From positions 310,001-374,000 of the forward strand of contig JACGCK010000002.1 of the NCBI GenBank assembly GCA_014925825.1: a stretch of 64,000 nucleotides of DNA. The letters are read 5' to 3'. The DNA comes from Pholiota molesta (Eukaryota; Basidiomycota; Agaricomycetes; Agaricales; Strophariaceae). A model generated the notes under the pieces. It saw only the letters and a list, made by a program, of their open reading frames with translations. It made no database searches and was not told the origin of the DNA. Of the stretch, positions 26,455-37,826 are shown piece after piece (the first letter of the stretch is position 1; each line of letters begins with the position of its first letter). The position numbers and the translations under genes were made by a program.

Positions 26455-27913
26455 ATGCAGCCCCTTACCCGAAATCCAATTCAACGACAACTTCCCGATG
26501 GCTGGATAGAGCATTTCGATTCCCAGTATGTCGTCATATCAGTCGACACATTCGTTGCGATTAACAACTATCTAGGCGAAATTTATGGTCAGTGAAATTC
26601 TATACCTCAGAATTCATGACTTCAACGTTGTTGGCAGGTACTATGTCGACCTAAATACTGACCCACCTCGCGTAACGTTGGTCCACCCATCCGAATTCAA
26701 TGACAAGCACCCCTCGAGTGCCCCGGCAAGGGTCAAAGACCACGGACAGCAGCCTCGTAGTTCCCATGTTCAACGCCCTATTGGACCTCGACAGAGCGCG
26801 TCGACATCATCAAACAGTATTCCACATCCTTCCCAAAGGCCAAGGCGTGCTACTGTTGCTCAGCAACTATATGCAAGCTCGCTCACTGTGGGCTCGAAAG
26901 ATTTATTGATCGCGACCACGATCTCTGAAACTAGTTCTCGGACGTCATCAAATAGCGGCTCGGGCTCAGCCACGCCATTGTCCGACAATATCGTCTCAAT
27001 CCCTTCATCGTCAACAAGTTGTCCATCTTCATCAAGTACTAGTTCAAGCACTCGCGTTTCACCTACGTCACCTGCTGCACCTGCGCCCAGTATAGACGTG
27101 CACAACCCAAAATACTTCTTGGACTACGCACGATTGGCTGGGACACGCCGTGTGACCTATAGTGGGCCACAGCCATTTATTGGTCCCAGGAGCTCTGGGA
27201 AGGCCCTAGCATCTGGCTCCGCGGGAAGTCAGAACAAAGTGGCATTTGGGGCAGACGCTTTCTATCCTAGCTCCGTCAAAACAAGCCTTTCTTCCTCCGT
27301 GCTCCTAAAATCCACAGCATTGGATCTCCCGGATAATCATCTTCATCTGTCCGCCTTATCTGCGCCAAACTCGCATCAAATGAAGGCCGCGGTAAATTCA
27401 GACGAATTACCTTCATCTTCGGACTCTAGTGCCATCTGCCCCCATTTATTAATTACGGCTCCTATGAACGTAGCGCAGTCAATGGCGACTTCAATCAAGC
27501 CATTAATTCCCACAACTGACCAAACCTTAGCAGGAAAACGTTCTAGGAGAGAGGAGGATTCACACTCATCAACTAGTAATACTACTATTCGACCTCTGCC
27601 GCCAACGACTAAGCCATCAAGCCGTAATAACTCGTCGCTAACATCAGAGGCCATTCTACAACCCAAACCTATGCGTCCCCTTGCTGGAGTCAGCCTCAAC
27701 CTCCAGGTTCAAGTCGCAGGTGTTCAGTCGGAATCGAGCCCAGACCACCTTGGAGAGCACCAGGATTTCGTATCGAAAAAGAAAAAGGGACCTTTGTTGC
27801 AGAACTTTAGTGTCAGCCTCTCTAAGAACGCGAAGGGCAAGACGCCTATCAGGACAATTTATGATAGACAGTTGCTTTCCTCTTCTCCCATTTTGGACGA
27901 TTTTACTTTGTGA
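26455..27913 (+). CDS. WW-like domain protein, Ser/Thr-rich, function unknown
   Basis: Exons 26455-26525, 26576-26587 (12 nt) and 26638-27913 join in phase to give an N-terminal WW-like fold: LPDGWIEHFDSQ, RNLWYYVDLNTDPPRVTL, VHP. This places the first conserved Trp (GW) and the central aromatic strand (YYVD) where the family has them; the second, ligand-binding Trp seems replaced by Leu before VHP. The remaining 420 residues are Ser/Thr/Pro-rich and probably disordered, with a short basic patch (SKKKKGPLL) near the end. WW domains bind Pro-rich ligands; without the second Trp, binding may be weakened. I do not recognise the gene beyond this. Single large final exon; 3' neighbour ISA1 is convergent. 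Confidence 0.72.
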
Positions 27914-28262
27914 ATGGATTAATTAATCATAATGTATGTATGTATGAAGATTGGAGACGTCGGAGATAGGCCTATGATAATACCCTTTCTATGTAGAAGT
28001 CGTATTTTGATTCTGCTTACACTTTTCAATCCCTTCATCCATCCACCCTGTGAAATCTCAAAACATAATGTGTGGTAAAACATCTTATTTCTTCCACGTC
28101 TACAAATAAAATAGTGTATAGATGTATTAGGAGGGATACAGCAGAAGTTGCCTTCTATGAGTGGAACGATTCCATGCAGTATTGATACAATAAGTGTGAA
28201 CGATATGATAACGGAGCTGGGGTAAAATGCGAGAATTGGGTTTTACTCGTTGCCGCACGTGC
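27914..28262. other. Convergent 3' intergenic region
   Basis: AT-rich spacer between the 3' ends of the WW-domain gene (+) and ISA1 (-), holding both trailers. Nothing else seen. Confidence 0.5.
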
Positions 28263-28968
28263 TCATGAGGCAACGTTGAAGGACTCTCCACAACCACACG
28301 CGTCCTTTATGTTCGGATTCTTGAACACGAACTTGGAACTGTTGACATAGATTAACACGTGAATTCGAGGACACGGAGTAGATAATATACCTTAGTTGAT
28401 CTTCGCTCCAGTCCATCTCACTCCCAATTATTGAGAAGAGTGCTTTGGAGTCGATCAATACCCGAACACCGTCCTGTGTAACAATCTCGTCGAATTTGCC
28501 CGGCTTATCGACGTAGTCCAAGTGGTAAGATAGACCTGCGCAGCCCTTGTTGCGCACACCTATCCGAATAATCTGCGGTGTAGGACCGTTTAACAGGTTC
28601 CGTAGACGAGCCACAGCATTTGGGGTCTAGAACGATTGCATAATATTTAGCCTTGAACCGGAAGGCCTGGTCATGCAGCTAAGACGCACAATTGTAAGAG
28701 CTGCTTTTGTCGAACGAATGGTCGGTCTTGGCTTCGCGACTTTGGGGGCTGGTGGAGGAGGAGCTGCTGTCTGGGGCGCAGCTGCATCGGGAGACATGGA
28801 TATGGCATCGACCGGAATCGTTACCGGAGGAGAATCCCTGAGTGGTGGCGAGGGCATTTGTTGATGACCAGTGCGCAGGGCGGACATCATGGCTCTGCGG
28901 GTGATAACGGTGGAGTGCAGACATGGTATGCGCAGAGAAGAGTGGAGGCGGGCGATGGAGAGAGACAT
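28263..28968 (-). CDS. ISA1: Mitochondrial iron-sulfur assembly protein, IscA/HesB family (ISA1)
   Basis: A-type iron-sulfur carrier for late steps of mitochondrial 4Fe-4S cluster assembly. Exon 1 (28690-28968) encodes an Arg/Ser-rich, acid-poor leader that fits a mitochondrial presequence, then a Pro/Ala linker. The HesB domain follows: LTITPNAVARLRNLL, the first ligand Cys in VRNKGCAGLSYHLDYV, and the paired cysteines DACGCGESF near the C-terminus. Introns 28627-28689 and about 28339-28393 are GT-AG and in phase. All three ligand cysteines are present. The domain could also be ISA2, but the C-terminal CGCGESF spacing and the full presequence fit ISA1 better. Confidence 0.88.
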
Positions 28969-29120
28969 GGGTGGTCGGTGAAGCAGCCCACTCAGCAGAC
29001 CATCCCGAGTATTCCGTTACTCATGTATTGACACCTATTTACCAGTCCCATTGTCCAATCACATTCCACTGATTGGTACATACATATTGGTATACTAAAA
29101 TTAGACTACATACAACAGGT

Positions 29121-30994
29121 TTATGTTTCCTGCACATAGTTTCCTAGTCCGAGAATCAGCAGCGCTCCACAACACATCTAGCCGACATACCGGGAAATAC
29201 GCCCTGGACTCCGTTTAATCGTCCAGTCCACCAATCTTCCGCGCTCTCCGTCTTTTCGACAAGTTCGATTCTGTCCCCTGCGTTGAATGATAAATCACCG
29301 TCCGTCTAGAAAATTATCAGATACAATCTTAGTATAGATACCATATATACTGTACCTGCGCAGCAAAGTCATACAAGGCGACCACATATTTAATCTGCGG
29401 CGTCGGCTTTGGCTTTGGTTTCAGAGGCGGAGGCGGTGGGGGAGCTCTCTTAGCAGCGGCGGCTGCAGAGGCTGCAGATCCAGCGCTAGATGTAGCAGTA
29501 TAAGGAGGAGGAGGAGCTGCCTGAGAGAAACCAGCACCACCGGACGATGGCGGAGGAGGAGCTTTTTTGTATGAAGAAGCGGCAGAAACAGATCGTGAAG
29601 GAGGTGCTGCAGCTCTCAAAGAACCAGATGGAGCAGAAGGTAATGTCGAAGACGAAGTTTGACGTCCCAAGCTACCGCCCTGTTGGGCACGGCTCTGCTG
29701 AACCAGTCGCGCTGCAATCATCATACCATCAAAATCCTGGTCTTACAATACGCAGGATACTTACAAACTGATACAATTCGCTTAATAATACCAAGATCTC
29801 TATCAGGCTCCAGGCATCGGTGCGTTTGTTCTCGTAGTCTTGGACAATTTGTGCGCCAGGTTGGTTGGATACGTCATATTTGCACTCGTCCGCGAAGCTA
29901 TTCATTTTCTCCAGGAGTAGATAATAAATATTGAGCCTATGTTGATAGAGCGTTAAGAGTGCCCAGCTTTAATAAAATCATGGAAAGTTATACTCACTGC
30001 ATGTAGAAGAAGGAATCGAATAACGGATCTATGAATTGAGTTGCAAGCATCATGAAGCGAGGAAAGTCTTGTTTCAGTGCATTATTGATATATTCATATT
30101 CGTTTGTGGCGATTTCAAAATCTTGCTCCAACTGAGAAACACGTTAGAACAAGTAATCCAGTATCAACGAGATAAAATGAACCTTGAACAAGTTCTTTTC
30201 ATCGCTTAGAGATTTATCTTTCTTGTCTCTCAGCTTTGTGAGTGAATTATTGAAGCGATCGTAATCAGTCAACTAATTTTACAAGCCAAGGTCAGCATCA
30301 CAAGAGGAGGTGACTCAGGAGAAAGACGAATGTACCTTGTGTTCTCGTTTTGTGATGGTCTTGCGTATGGTCTTCATGACAGCCTGGAGCTCCTTTGCGG
30401 GGCCCGCGATACGGGTTTCAATGAGCTCGACTTCTGGAGTAATGAGATCCTTCATTTCTTGCATGGCGGTCTCGTATTTGGTGATATTGCGGATAGTCTG
30501 CTCAGAGTCGGGATGTTTCCCGATCAGGTCGTATTCACCTGCTATAGGTTGGAATATCACGGCGAAATGGCCGGCAAAGTTGGCACCAGCCATAACAGGG
30601 CTGATAGAACAGCGTCATAGAGTGAGGAAGGAGGTGTATATCAGTTACGCTTCCCTCGAAATGAAAGCAGACATGCGCACTCATCACGGCGTCCGTGAAC
30701 TGTTTGGTATCCTTAATCAGGGCCTCAGCAGCTTTCTCCAATGTGGCGAAATGGCGCTCGTAATCATCAAATTCGGGATCGGAAGACTCTGTAATGCAGG
30801 TTCAGAAGCAGAGAGACGAACGCCAAGGGGGTCAATAGATATAGCTATCCTGAACGCAATGTGCTCACTTTTGGACATTCCAATCTTGCTGGTCACCGCG
30901 AAGGGCGTCCTGTCGGATGCATGTGGATCAGAAACGGATGTTCGGACTTCGAGATAGCAGCGTACCGCGCCAGTGCTTTCCCAATTCCCTTCAT
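29121..30994 (-). CDS. RVS167: BAR-SH3 amphiphysin-like protein (Rvs167/Hob1)
   Basis: Bends membrane and links to actin during endocytic scission. Start MKGIGKALAR at 30994; the BAR domain runs through SDPEFDDYERHFATLEKAA (30780-30720), FAGHFAVIFQPIAGEYDLIG, ETRIAGPAKELQAVMK, LRDKKDKSLSDEKNLFK and the last helix near 29830. A Ser/Ala/Pro-rich linker with PPPPP stretches (29720-29430) precedes the SH3 domain (YVVALYDFAAQ, TDGDLSFNAGDRIELVEK, DWWTGRLNGVQGVFPGNYV). The last exon is small: splicing at about 29134-29200 yields GNYVQET and the stop at 29121, whereas reading through the intron would lose the terminal strand. The SH3 assigns it to the Rvs167/Hob1 branch rather than Rvs161. All junctions are in phase. 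Confidence 0.92.
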
Positions 30995-31368
30995 GTTGGT
31001 GGTGTAGGCGCAAAGGGTGTATGACCGTTGTAGCAAGTTGGCGCTCAAGGTCTGGGGAGCATACTCTTCCCACGGTTTCTTGATACATATCTGATATCAC
31101 ACAGCCCCGAGCGCGTTGCATGATATGACCCCTTTGTTCACAGCTTCCCAGCGTTGCAATTGGCATCACGGTAAACACAATTTATTCTGCACACAGCAAT
31201 CTATTATCCCCAGCAATCCATCCAGCCACAACATATCAGTCGAGAGATATGACGTCACGTGTTATGAGACTGCCTCGGCACCGATTTCTAACTCGACTCG
31301 TCCATCACAATGCCTCTACTATCTAAATATCTAATAGATCCTACCCATATCACCATCTCGCATCTACC
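30995..31368. promoter_or_regulatory. Divergent promoter RVS167 / SDO1 with CRE and E-box
   Basis: 374 bp between divergent starts. A perfect CRE palindrome TGACGTCA (31250-31257) overlaps an E-box CACGTG (31256-31261), about 110 bp before the SDO1 start. CRE sites bind ATF/CREB bZIPs and CACGTG binds bHLH factors such as Cbf1; activity here is inferred. Confidence 0.45.
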
Positions 31369-32460
31369 ATGCCTCAAATCCAGCAACCGTCTAACCAGAT
31401 CAAGTGAGATTCTTCTTCATTTCTTTGGGCAGCCGCGATCTTCTAACAAACACTTTCTAGATTGACAAATGTGTCTATAGTCCGACTAAAGAAAGGCGGT
31501 AAACGCTTCGAGGTGAGTACTTCTTACTCTATCTTCTCAGTCTGGGGGCTTATATACAGCATAGATTGCATGCTACAAAAACAAAGTCCAGGAATGGAGA
31601 ACTGGAGTGTAATTTCGCTTCCCGACTCCCTCGAATAATATCAGCTCAATATCTTTTTGTAGGGAAACAAATCTCGATGACGTCTTGCAAATCAACAACG
31701 TCTTCACCAATGTTTCCAAAGGCGAAGTGGCTAAGCATGGAGATCTACAAAAAGCATTTGGCAAGATCCAACTCTCCGATGTCGTGAAAGAGGTGAATTG
31801 GGTGATCATCATCAACAATATTCTAATTTCTAATATCTGCACATTATCTTAGATCCTTAACAAGGGCGAAGTGCAAGTCGGAGAGAAAGAGCGAGATCAT
31901 GATCTTGTATCGCTGAGAAAGGAAATCGCCACACTCGTAGCCGAGAAATGTGTGGACCCTGCCACCCAACGACCCTATCCCGTGGGTATGATCGAAAAGG
32001 CGATGGCAGAGGCAGGTTATAGCGTCAAGCAAAACAAAAACGCTAAGAGTCAGGTAATTCGAATAAGATAATATCCCTTGCTCTTCCGTCCTCAAAGCAT
32101 GTTTTTTAGGTGTCTGAATGCATAAAACTTCTTCAATCCGACTCAAATCTGCCTATTCAACGAGCGCGCATGCGCATTAAAGTTTCATTGCCCGTTGCTG
32201 ACGCAGACAAACTTCGTGAAAAGATACTCGAAAGCGCAGAAAAAATAGAACAAGATGAGACAAGTCAAACGGATTGGGAAATTGTATGTTTAGGTTATAT
32301 ACTCACAGCGGAGACGTCAGCTTACACGTTGGTCTAGACGATGTTAATTGATCCAGGACAATTCCGCATCATCAACGAACTGTTACAAAAAGAATGCAAA
32401 GGGCGCGGGCGTTTGGAAACTCTTGTTTTCGCTGCGACCGCTGGTCCTAGTTCATCTTAA
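31369..32460 (+). CDS. SDO1: Ribosome maturation protein SBDS
   Basis: With the GTPase Efl1 it releases Tif6/eIF6 from new 60S subunits in the cytoplasm. The product opens MPQIQQPSNQIKLTNVSIVR and has the FYSH domain (KGGKRFEIACYKNKVQEWR, DDVLQINNVFTNVSKGEVA), the central helical domain (DLVSLRKEIATLVAEKCVDP, RPYPVGMIEKAMAEAGYSV) and the ferredoxin-like C-terminal domain (RARMRIKVSLPVADADKLRE, ending LETLVFAATAGPSSS). Introns are short, GT-AG and in phase. Length (about 255 residues) matches the family. Full-length and without frame problems. Confidence 0.95.
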
Positions 32461-32577
32461 TCCTGCCTCCAACTTCACAACCTGTATGACACTAGTACTG
32501 TACACCCTTGTACACCACGCACGCTCTCCCGCAATGTAGCCAAATAGATATAACACAAGTAATTTCATTTCTAGATT

Positions 32578-34619
32578 TTACAAGCTAACGTCCCTCAGTA
32601 TTAACGGTCTCATAACACGAGCCCAATTTTCGTCCCAAGTACACCAGATATCTTCATCGTCAGCAATAGTCGGGGGCTGCTGCTTCGCCCTATGTGAGGG
32701 TGGTTTAAGTGGTGGCTTTGGTAAAGACGCTAGATTATTCGCCATAGATCGCAAGTACGGTGCATTCGGAAATGATAGAAATAGCTCCTACGAACCGAGT
32801 GCGTTAGAAATCGCACTCTGGAATAAATTGTGGATAGTTTACCTCGAGCTGCAAGGCCAGTTGAGAAGCAGTTTCAAATATCAACCCATTTTTTCCATTT
32901 TTGACAAGCTCGTTTAAGCTAATCAAATAGATCAAGTTATTAGAGAGATATAATGCGCGAAGAATGGACCTACCATGAAAAGTCCAACGCACAGACAGGA
33001 AGTCCGCAGCCAAACATATCAACTACCTTCATTGGCAAGTCAAGAGCCGAAGAACTAGAATGCAGACAAACACCCAAGTTCGCGGAACCTATTGTTTAGT
33101 GAGTATAGCGTCGTGGGCGCTGATAAAATTTCTGGAAACTATACGGACCTAACATGATAGGATAATCTACCGCTTCAAGCCACAAGCTGATACACTTTAC
33201 CCATTTCCACGATTCCTGCAATTTTTTGACTTCTGACATGTACTTTTCACGAAGTGGTCCTTTTCCCGTCACAATGACCAACATTTTGGTAATTTCCCTG
33301 TCGATGAGGATGATGATGATGCTTTGTGGGCTAGATTTTCTGCACGGCGATTGTAAACACGTAAAGCGTCTAGCAGAATGCTGAAATCTTCATCTGGGGT
33401 CCAAGAAGTGCTTGAAACGAGTACTGCGGGCCTATCAGGTCTCAACGAAGGTAATTCCAGTTGGGTGTAATCCGGAACTCGGTCTGTGATAGGATTCGGT
33501 CCTTTAGGCTTGACTGTTGTTCCGATTTGGGTCAGTATCGTTGTATATGGCGTAGATGCTTCAGGCAAAAATCCTTTCAAAGATTTGTCCAATGCGAGTG
33601 TCGGCTGAAGCTTGGAAAACAGCTGAAATCCCCTTGTAAGCGTTGTGTCAAAGTTCGGGACTGAAATAAGTACCTCATGTATTTCTTGGTTAGAAGAGTT
33701 ATGGAAGTGCCGTGGTGGTCTGTCATGAAGGACTACTTTGTGACCTCTTATTCACAATTTAGTTCATATAAGTGCTAATAATATATGAAGCAGCTCACTC
33801 ACTGTAAATCCCACTCTTTCACAAGAAAGTCGCGCATTGCACGTGTGACGAATAAATGTGCATAGGCTGAATATCCGAATGTTGCTTCGAAGCTGAGAAG
33901 GCAGTGTGAGCATAAGATGAACGTTCCAAGGGGGTGAAGGACAGGCTAACCCCACCTTTTCGCTATCCGAACTAGGAGTGTGATTTGCCTAATTTAAGGC
34001 AAGGATACTATATCCAAGGTTGTGCCAGTCAATGATAACCTTACTGCCGCGAATACGTCCCACTAGTTGTACAAGAGCCAACGTAGGTATACTAGGAGGA
34101 TTCTGTAATTTGTAAGTAGCGGACGCAACCCGGACCAACACACGCGCACCTGCACAACGATGAACTCTGGTGGCACGTCAATCCAACCAAAATGCGCAGA
34201 AGAATACAAATGATTTGATGCGCAATTTGATGGGGGCTAGGATGAGAAATGGGAGAGATCTGATGATTTTGGGTAGCTCTGGAATATGCCAGATTTGAAC
34301 TGGAAGGCGTTCGAGTGATGGAATGGGGTCTGAGCCTAGCAGGTTGGTCTGAACATTGTGTTATGGCAGAGCGAAGAGACAGCAGTATCGCACCTCCGTA
34401 TCCAATGAGGTGCGTCACAAAACCATTCTCAGCAAAGCTCTGAGCATGGTACATCATTCTAGGGCTGCGACCGATGTCGCCCAGGACGAGTATGGCAACG
34501 GATCGGAGCGAATGCTGGTTGCGGGGTCTGAAGGCGCGCCATGCGAGGAAGGCGGTGGCTAGCAATGAGGCCAGAAAGGACGCCTGGAGAGCAAGCTCCG
34601 CGGCCTGGGTACTGCTCAT
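32578..34619 (-). CDS. ALG1: Chitobiosyldiphosphodolichol beta-mannosyltransferase ALG1
   Basis: Adds the first mannose to GlcNAc2-PP-dolichol on the cytosolic ER face; essential in yeast. Order on the minus strand: N-terminal membrane anchor ([15 protein letters not shown]), [166 protein letters not shown] and CGLPVCAL. Frame jumps that one added base would mend lie near 33287, 33973, 33994, 34191 and 34226. So many in one essential single-copy gene points to sequence error. It diverges from NFU1 with 108 bp between starts. Confidence 0.85.
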
Positions 34620-34727
34620 CGGGGTGGCGGAAGGGAAATGGAATCGACGTCACCACCTGCCCCGTGATTCCGCTCAAGCCGGCGCGGCCTCCGTTTCATT
34701 TTACTCAGCTTCATCCACCACCTCACC
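34620..34727. promoter_or_regulatory. Short divergent promoter ALG1 / NFU1
   Basis: 108 bp between the two start codons. GC-rich; no TATA box seen. Confidence 0.4.
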
Positions 34728-35688
34728 ATGGCCTCCTCCTCCTCTCTTCGTTGCCTCGCAAGGCACGCCTCCAGGCCCTCCGCTGCCCGCGTACAGGCCC
34801 ACCAGGCCATCCGCACCTTTGCTTCGTCGGTTTCTCGCCAGAGATCGACTCCATTCGCATCGCAGCCAAACACAAGAAGGCGCCATGTACCACTGACTTT
34901 GCATACTTCCGCAAGTAAGTGGACAGTGTTCATCTGCCTTACTGTTTCTTATTGGCACAACAGAACGTTCTATGTTCATCCAAACGGAGACCACGCCCAA
35001 CGATGACTCTCTCAAGTTCATCCCCGGCGTTCCGGTTATGGGCGAGGAAGGAACCGCAGAATTTCTTGACACACGGTCCGCTCTGGCATCACCGCTGGCT
35101 ATCAGACTCATGGGCGTAGAAGGTGTTTCCACTGTTTTCTATGGCCCTGATTTCATCACCGTGTCCAAGGATTCTGAACACCCGTGGGCAATCGTCAAGC
35201 CCGAAATATATTCTATTCTTATGGAGCATTTCTCATCTGGGCAGCCCCTCTTCCGAAGTGCAGAGGAACGAGAGAAAGCCGGTCCGCAAGATACGCGCAT
35301 TTTGGACACCGATTCCGAGACCGTCGCGATGATCAAAGAGTTGTTGGAGACTAGGGTCCGGCCAGCTATCATGGAAGACGGTGGCGATATTGAATATCGC
35401 GGTTTTGATGAAGACGGCTCCGGACTAGTGAAAGTTAAACTAAAAGGCAGCTGTCGAGGCTGTGATTCTAGCACGGTCACTCTCAAAAGTGGGATCGAAC
35501 GAATGCTGATGCATTACATTCCGGAAGTCAAGGGTGTTGAGCAGGTGAGTCTTATTCGCCACATGAGGATTTACGCGATTGGGGCCTAATTCACTCTAAC
35601 ACAGGTGTTGGATCCGGAAGAAGAAATAGCATTGAGTGAATTCTCCAAGCTAGAAAAAAAATTGGAGGCAGAACAGTCCAACAGGTGA
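34728..35688 (+). CDS. NFU1: Mitochondrial iron-sulfur carrier NFU1
   Basis: Delivers 4Fe-4S clusters to mitochondrial targets such as lipoate synthase. The N-terminus (MASSSSLRCLARHASRPSAAR) is Arg/Ser-rich without acids, a presequence. The Nfu N-terminal domain follows (MFIQTETTPNDDSLKFIPG, TAEFLDTRSALASPLA, VFYGPDFITVSK, WAIVKPEIYSILMEHF), then the NifU C-terminal domain with the cluster motif CxxC in LKGSCRGCDSSTVTLK near 35450. The last exon adds LDPEEEIALSEFSKLEKKLE. Introns at about 34914-34962 and 35545-35605. Frame intact. With ISA1 6 kb away this is a second iron-sulfur gene in the window, although they are not adjacent. Confidence 0.94.
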
Positions 35689-36046
35689 TTGATGTTCTTT
35701 TTTCAGGTAAGGTATTTTGCTCATTTCCTTGACGCAGTATGGCGCAATACATGTCAGTGTAGGAACAAGTTAAAGTAGCGTACCAGATGCGAATCTAATA
35801 CATTTATTCACCACTCAAGTTTAGCCATATGGGCCAGTATACATATGTTCTGAGAGTGAAGAACGACCATAAATATAGAGCGAAACCCACGCTGCCAATG
35901 CCATGATAGGCTAAACTGGTCACATGTGCCTCTGAAACCTAATGCACCTTGCCAAATCAATCATTATTAACCTGGTCCTGAATTTCTCTGTTAATAACTT
36001 ATAATCCTATACTCCCACTGTCGTTAGTCGATGCTCTTTATTGAAA
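35689..36046. other. Intergenic region NFU1 to copper-fist gene
   Basis: AT-rich. Holds the NFU1 trailer and the leader of the copper-fist gene. No clear motif. Confidence 0.4.
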
Positions 36047-37551
36047 ATGGTGTGTTTTGCGCAGCCATGTCCCGCAAATGTACTAACTTGCATGTTCTTC
36101 AGGTCTATGTCAATAGCAAAAAGTTTGCCTGGTCAATCCTCTCTACCGTCGAGTCTCTTTAGCCGAAGCTAACGCTTGCCTCCATAGTGAATCGTGTATT
36201 AAAGGACACAGATCATCATCTTGCCACCATACGGACGTCCGTTATTCGAAATCAAGAAGAAAGGACGTCCTGTTTCTCAATGCACCAAGTGTCGCGAGCT
36301 CCGTCAATCTAAGAAATTCCACTCGAAATGCACCTGTAATCATAGATTGGAGGAGGGCCAGCTGTGCAACCTTTAGCGTCGTCTTCGAATTCGAAAAGTG
36401 AGCTGGATTTGCATGACCGTCAATGGCGGCCGTTAACCACCATTTCAGCGAGAAGATTCATCCCTATAATTCCTGCGTTGCCGAACGGTCTTCGTGATGT
36501 TTTGACCGCTTCTCAATCCCGATGCAACCATCGGACTCCAGGCAAAGAGGTACGTTTTGTTCGCAGATTTTGCAAACCGGTACTAGGTCTTAATACGCCG
36601 TACAGTTGATTCTTTGTTAAATCCCTGCGATTGCAAGAGTCTTTGGAAGTGCAAATGCCGAGACAACCAAGTGCCGCCTCATCCGGACCTGAACGCCAAG
36701 CGTCCGAAGCTGCGGACGGTCTTGTTACTCTAGCCTCTGCGGCAGTTGCGATTAGTTGCTGTACTCCGTCTTCACCAGTGGAACCAGCGGAATCGACTCG
36801 ACAGTCATCAGAAGATACCAGCTTGTTCAATCATTCCCCACCACGTACGAGATCGCGGGCCGGAAACCTTTCTAATCACACCTCAAATGAACGGCATACA
36901 CGCAATTTCTCTCCTGTGGACCATGCTCCAGGCCCGGATCTCGCGCCGTTACTTTATCTGTCTTCCTCATCCGCCGTTCCAACTCCGATGCCTGAATTCG
37001 CATCCATGCCACCAATGAGCGAAATAAGATCACTCGCGGGGTCAGGCTGCACATGTGGCGTCAAATGTGCCTGTCCAGGGTGTATGGAACACCAGGCGCC
37101 GACCCCTACTAACCATGAACGGCGAGATTGTGGTCATGGATGTGGGGCCTGCATCGATGCCAGCATCGGCATGGCGCTACCAGATCTCAGCAACGCTTCG
37201 CAAGGCAGCACGAGCTTTTTGGATCGATTTTTCGCTCGGGCGGCTGCACTCCCACCACCACCCCACCATCGAAAAATGACTTCATACCACCTTGACCCAA
37301 TGGATACCACCCTCTATTCACCTGTAGGTGGTCAGTCCTCTGTCTTCGGAAGCGTCAGTCTGCCCAAATTGGAATGTTGTGGTGGTCAATGCAATTGCCC
37401 GTCTGGCCAATGCACCTGCCGAACATCATGCGCAGGGTGTTGCGCAGATAAAACTCAAAGTACACAGACTGGTGAGGAGATGGAGCCAATTGAATCCTCA
37501 ATATCGAGGAACATATCTCTGAGACTGCCGTCCAGTAGTTGTTGTGCATAG
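36047..37551 (+). CDS. Copper-fist transcription factor (Mac1/Cuf1/Ace1 family)
   Basis: Copper-responsive DNA-binding regulator. Exon 1 is only the ATG (36047-36049), exon 2 36103-36131, exon 3 from 36188. Spliced N-terminus: MVYVNSKKFACESCIKGHR, SSSCHH, then KKKGRPVSQCTKC and KKFHSKCTC. This gives the zinc-binding Cys/His set and the (K/R)GHR and GRP minor-groove contacts. Downstream come Cys clusters CDCKSLWKCKC (near 36625), CTCGVKCACPGC (near 37050) and CCGGQCNCPSGQCTC (near 37375), candidate copper-sensing arrays. Three frame jumps, each mended by one added base, fall near 36236, 36362 and 36669; the first lies inside the DNA-binding domain. Activator or repressor role cannot be told from sequence. 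Confidence 0.85.
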
Positions 37552-37826
37552 CATAGCAAATATCTATGCTCTTTTCCCTTCACCTTTCTTTCCCTTTTTG
37601 TTTTGTTCCATCTTGTATGTGTACATTATTTACAATATTTTGTCATGTTCTGCATTTCAACCTTTGAATTATATCTGATTGGAATGAGAATTGACAAGAA
37701 ATTGACACATTAACCGTGACGATCAATCCGTCTTGCTAGACCTACTGTCGCAATAAATGGTATGGGGTAAAATTACACGCTAGATATTTCAGATGAGCGA
37801 GAGAGCAGATGTATTCACACAAAAAC

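Noticed and set aside
34701..35132. Minus-strand frame over NFU1
   Set aside because: Shadow of the NFU1 exons; the plus strand carries the clear NifU domain.
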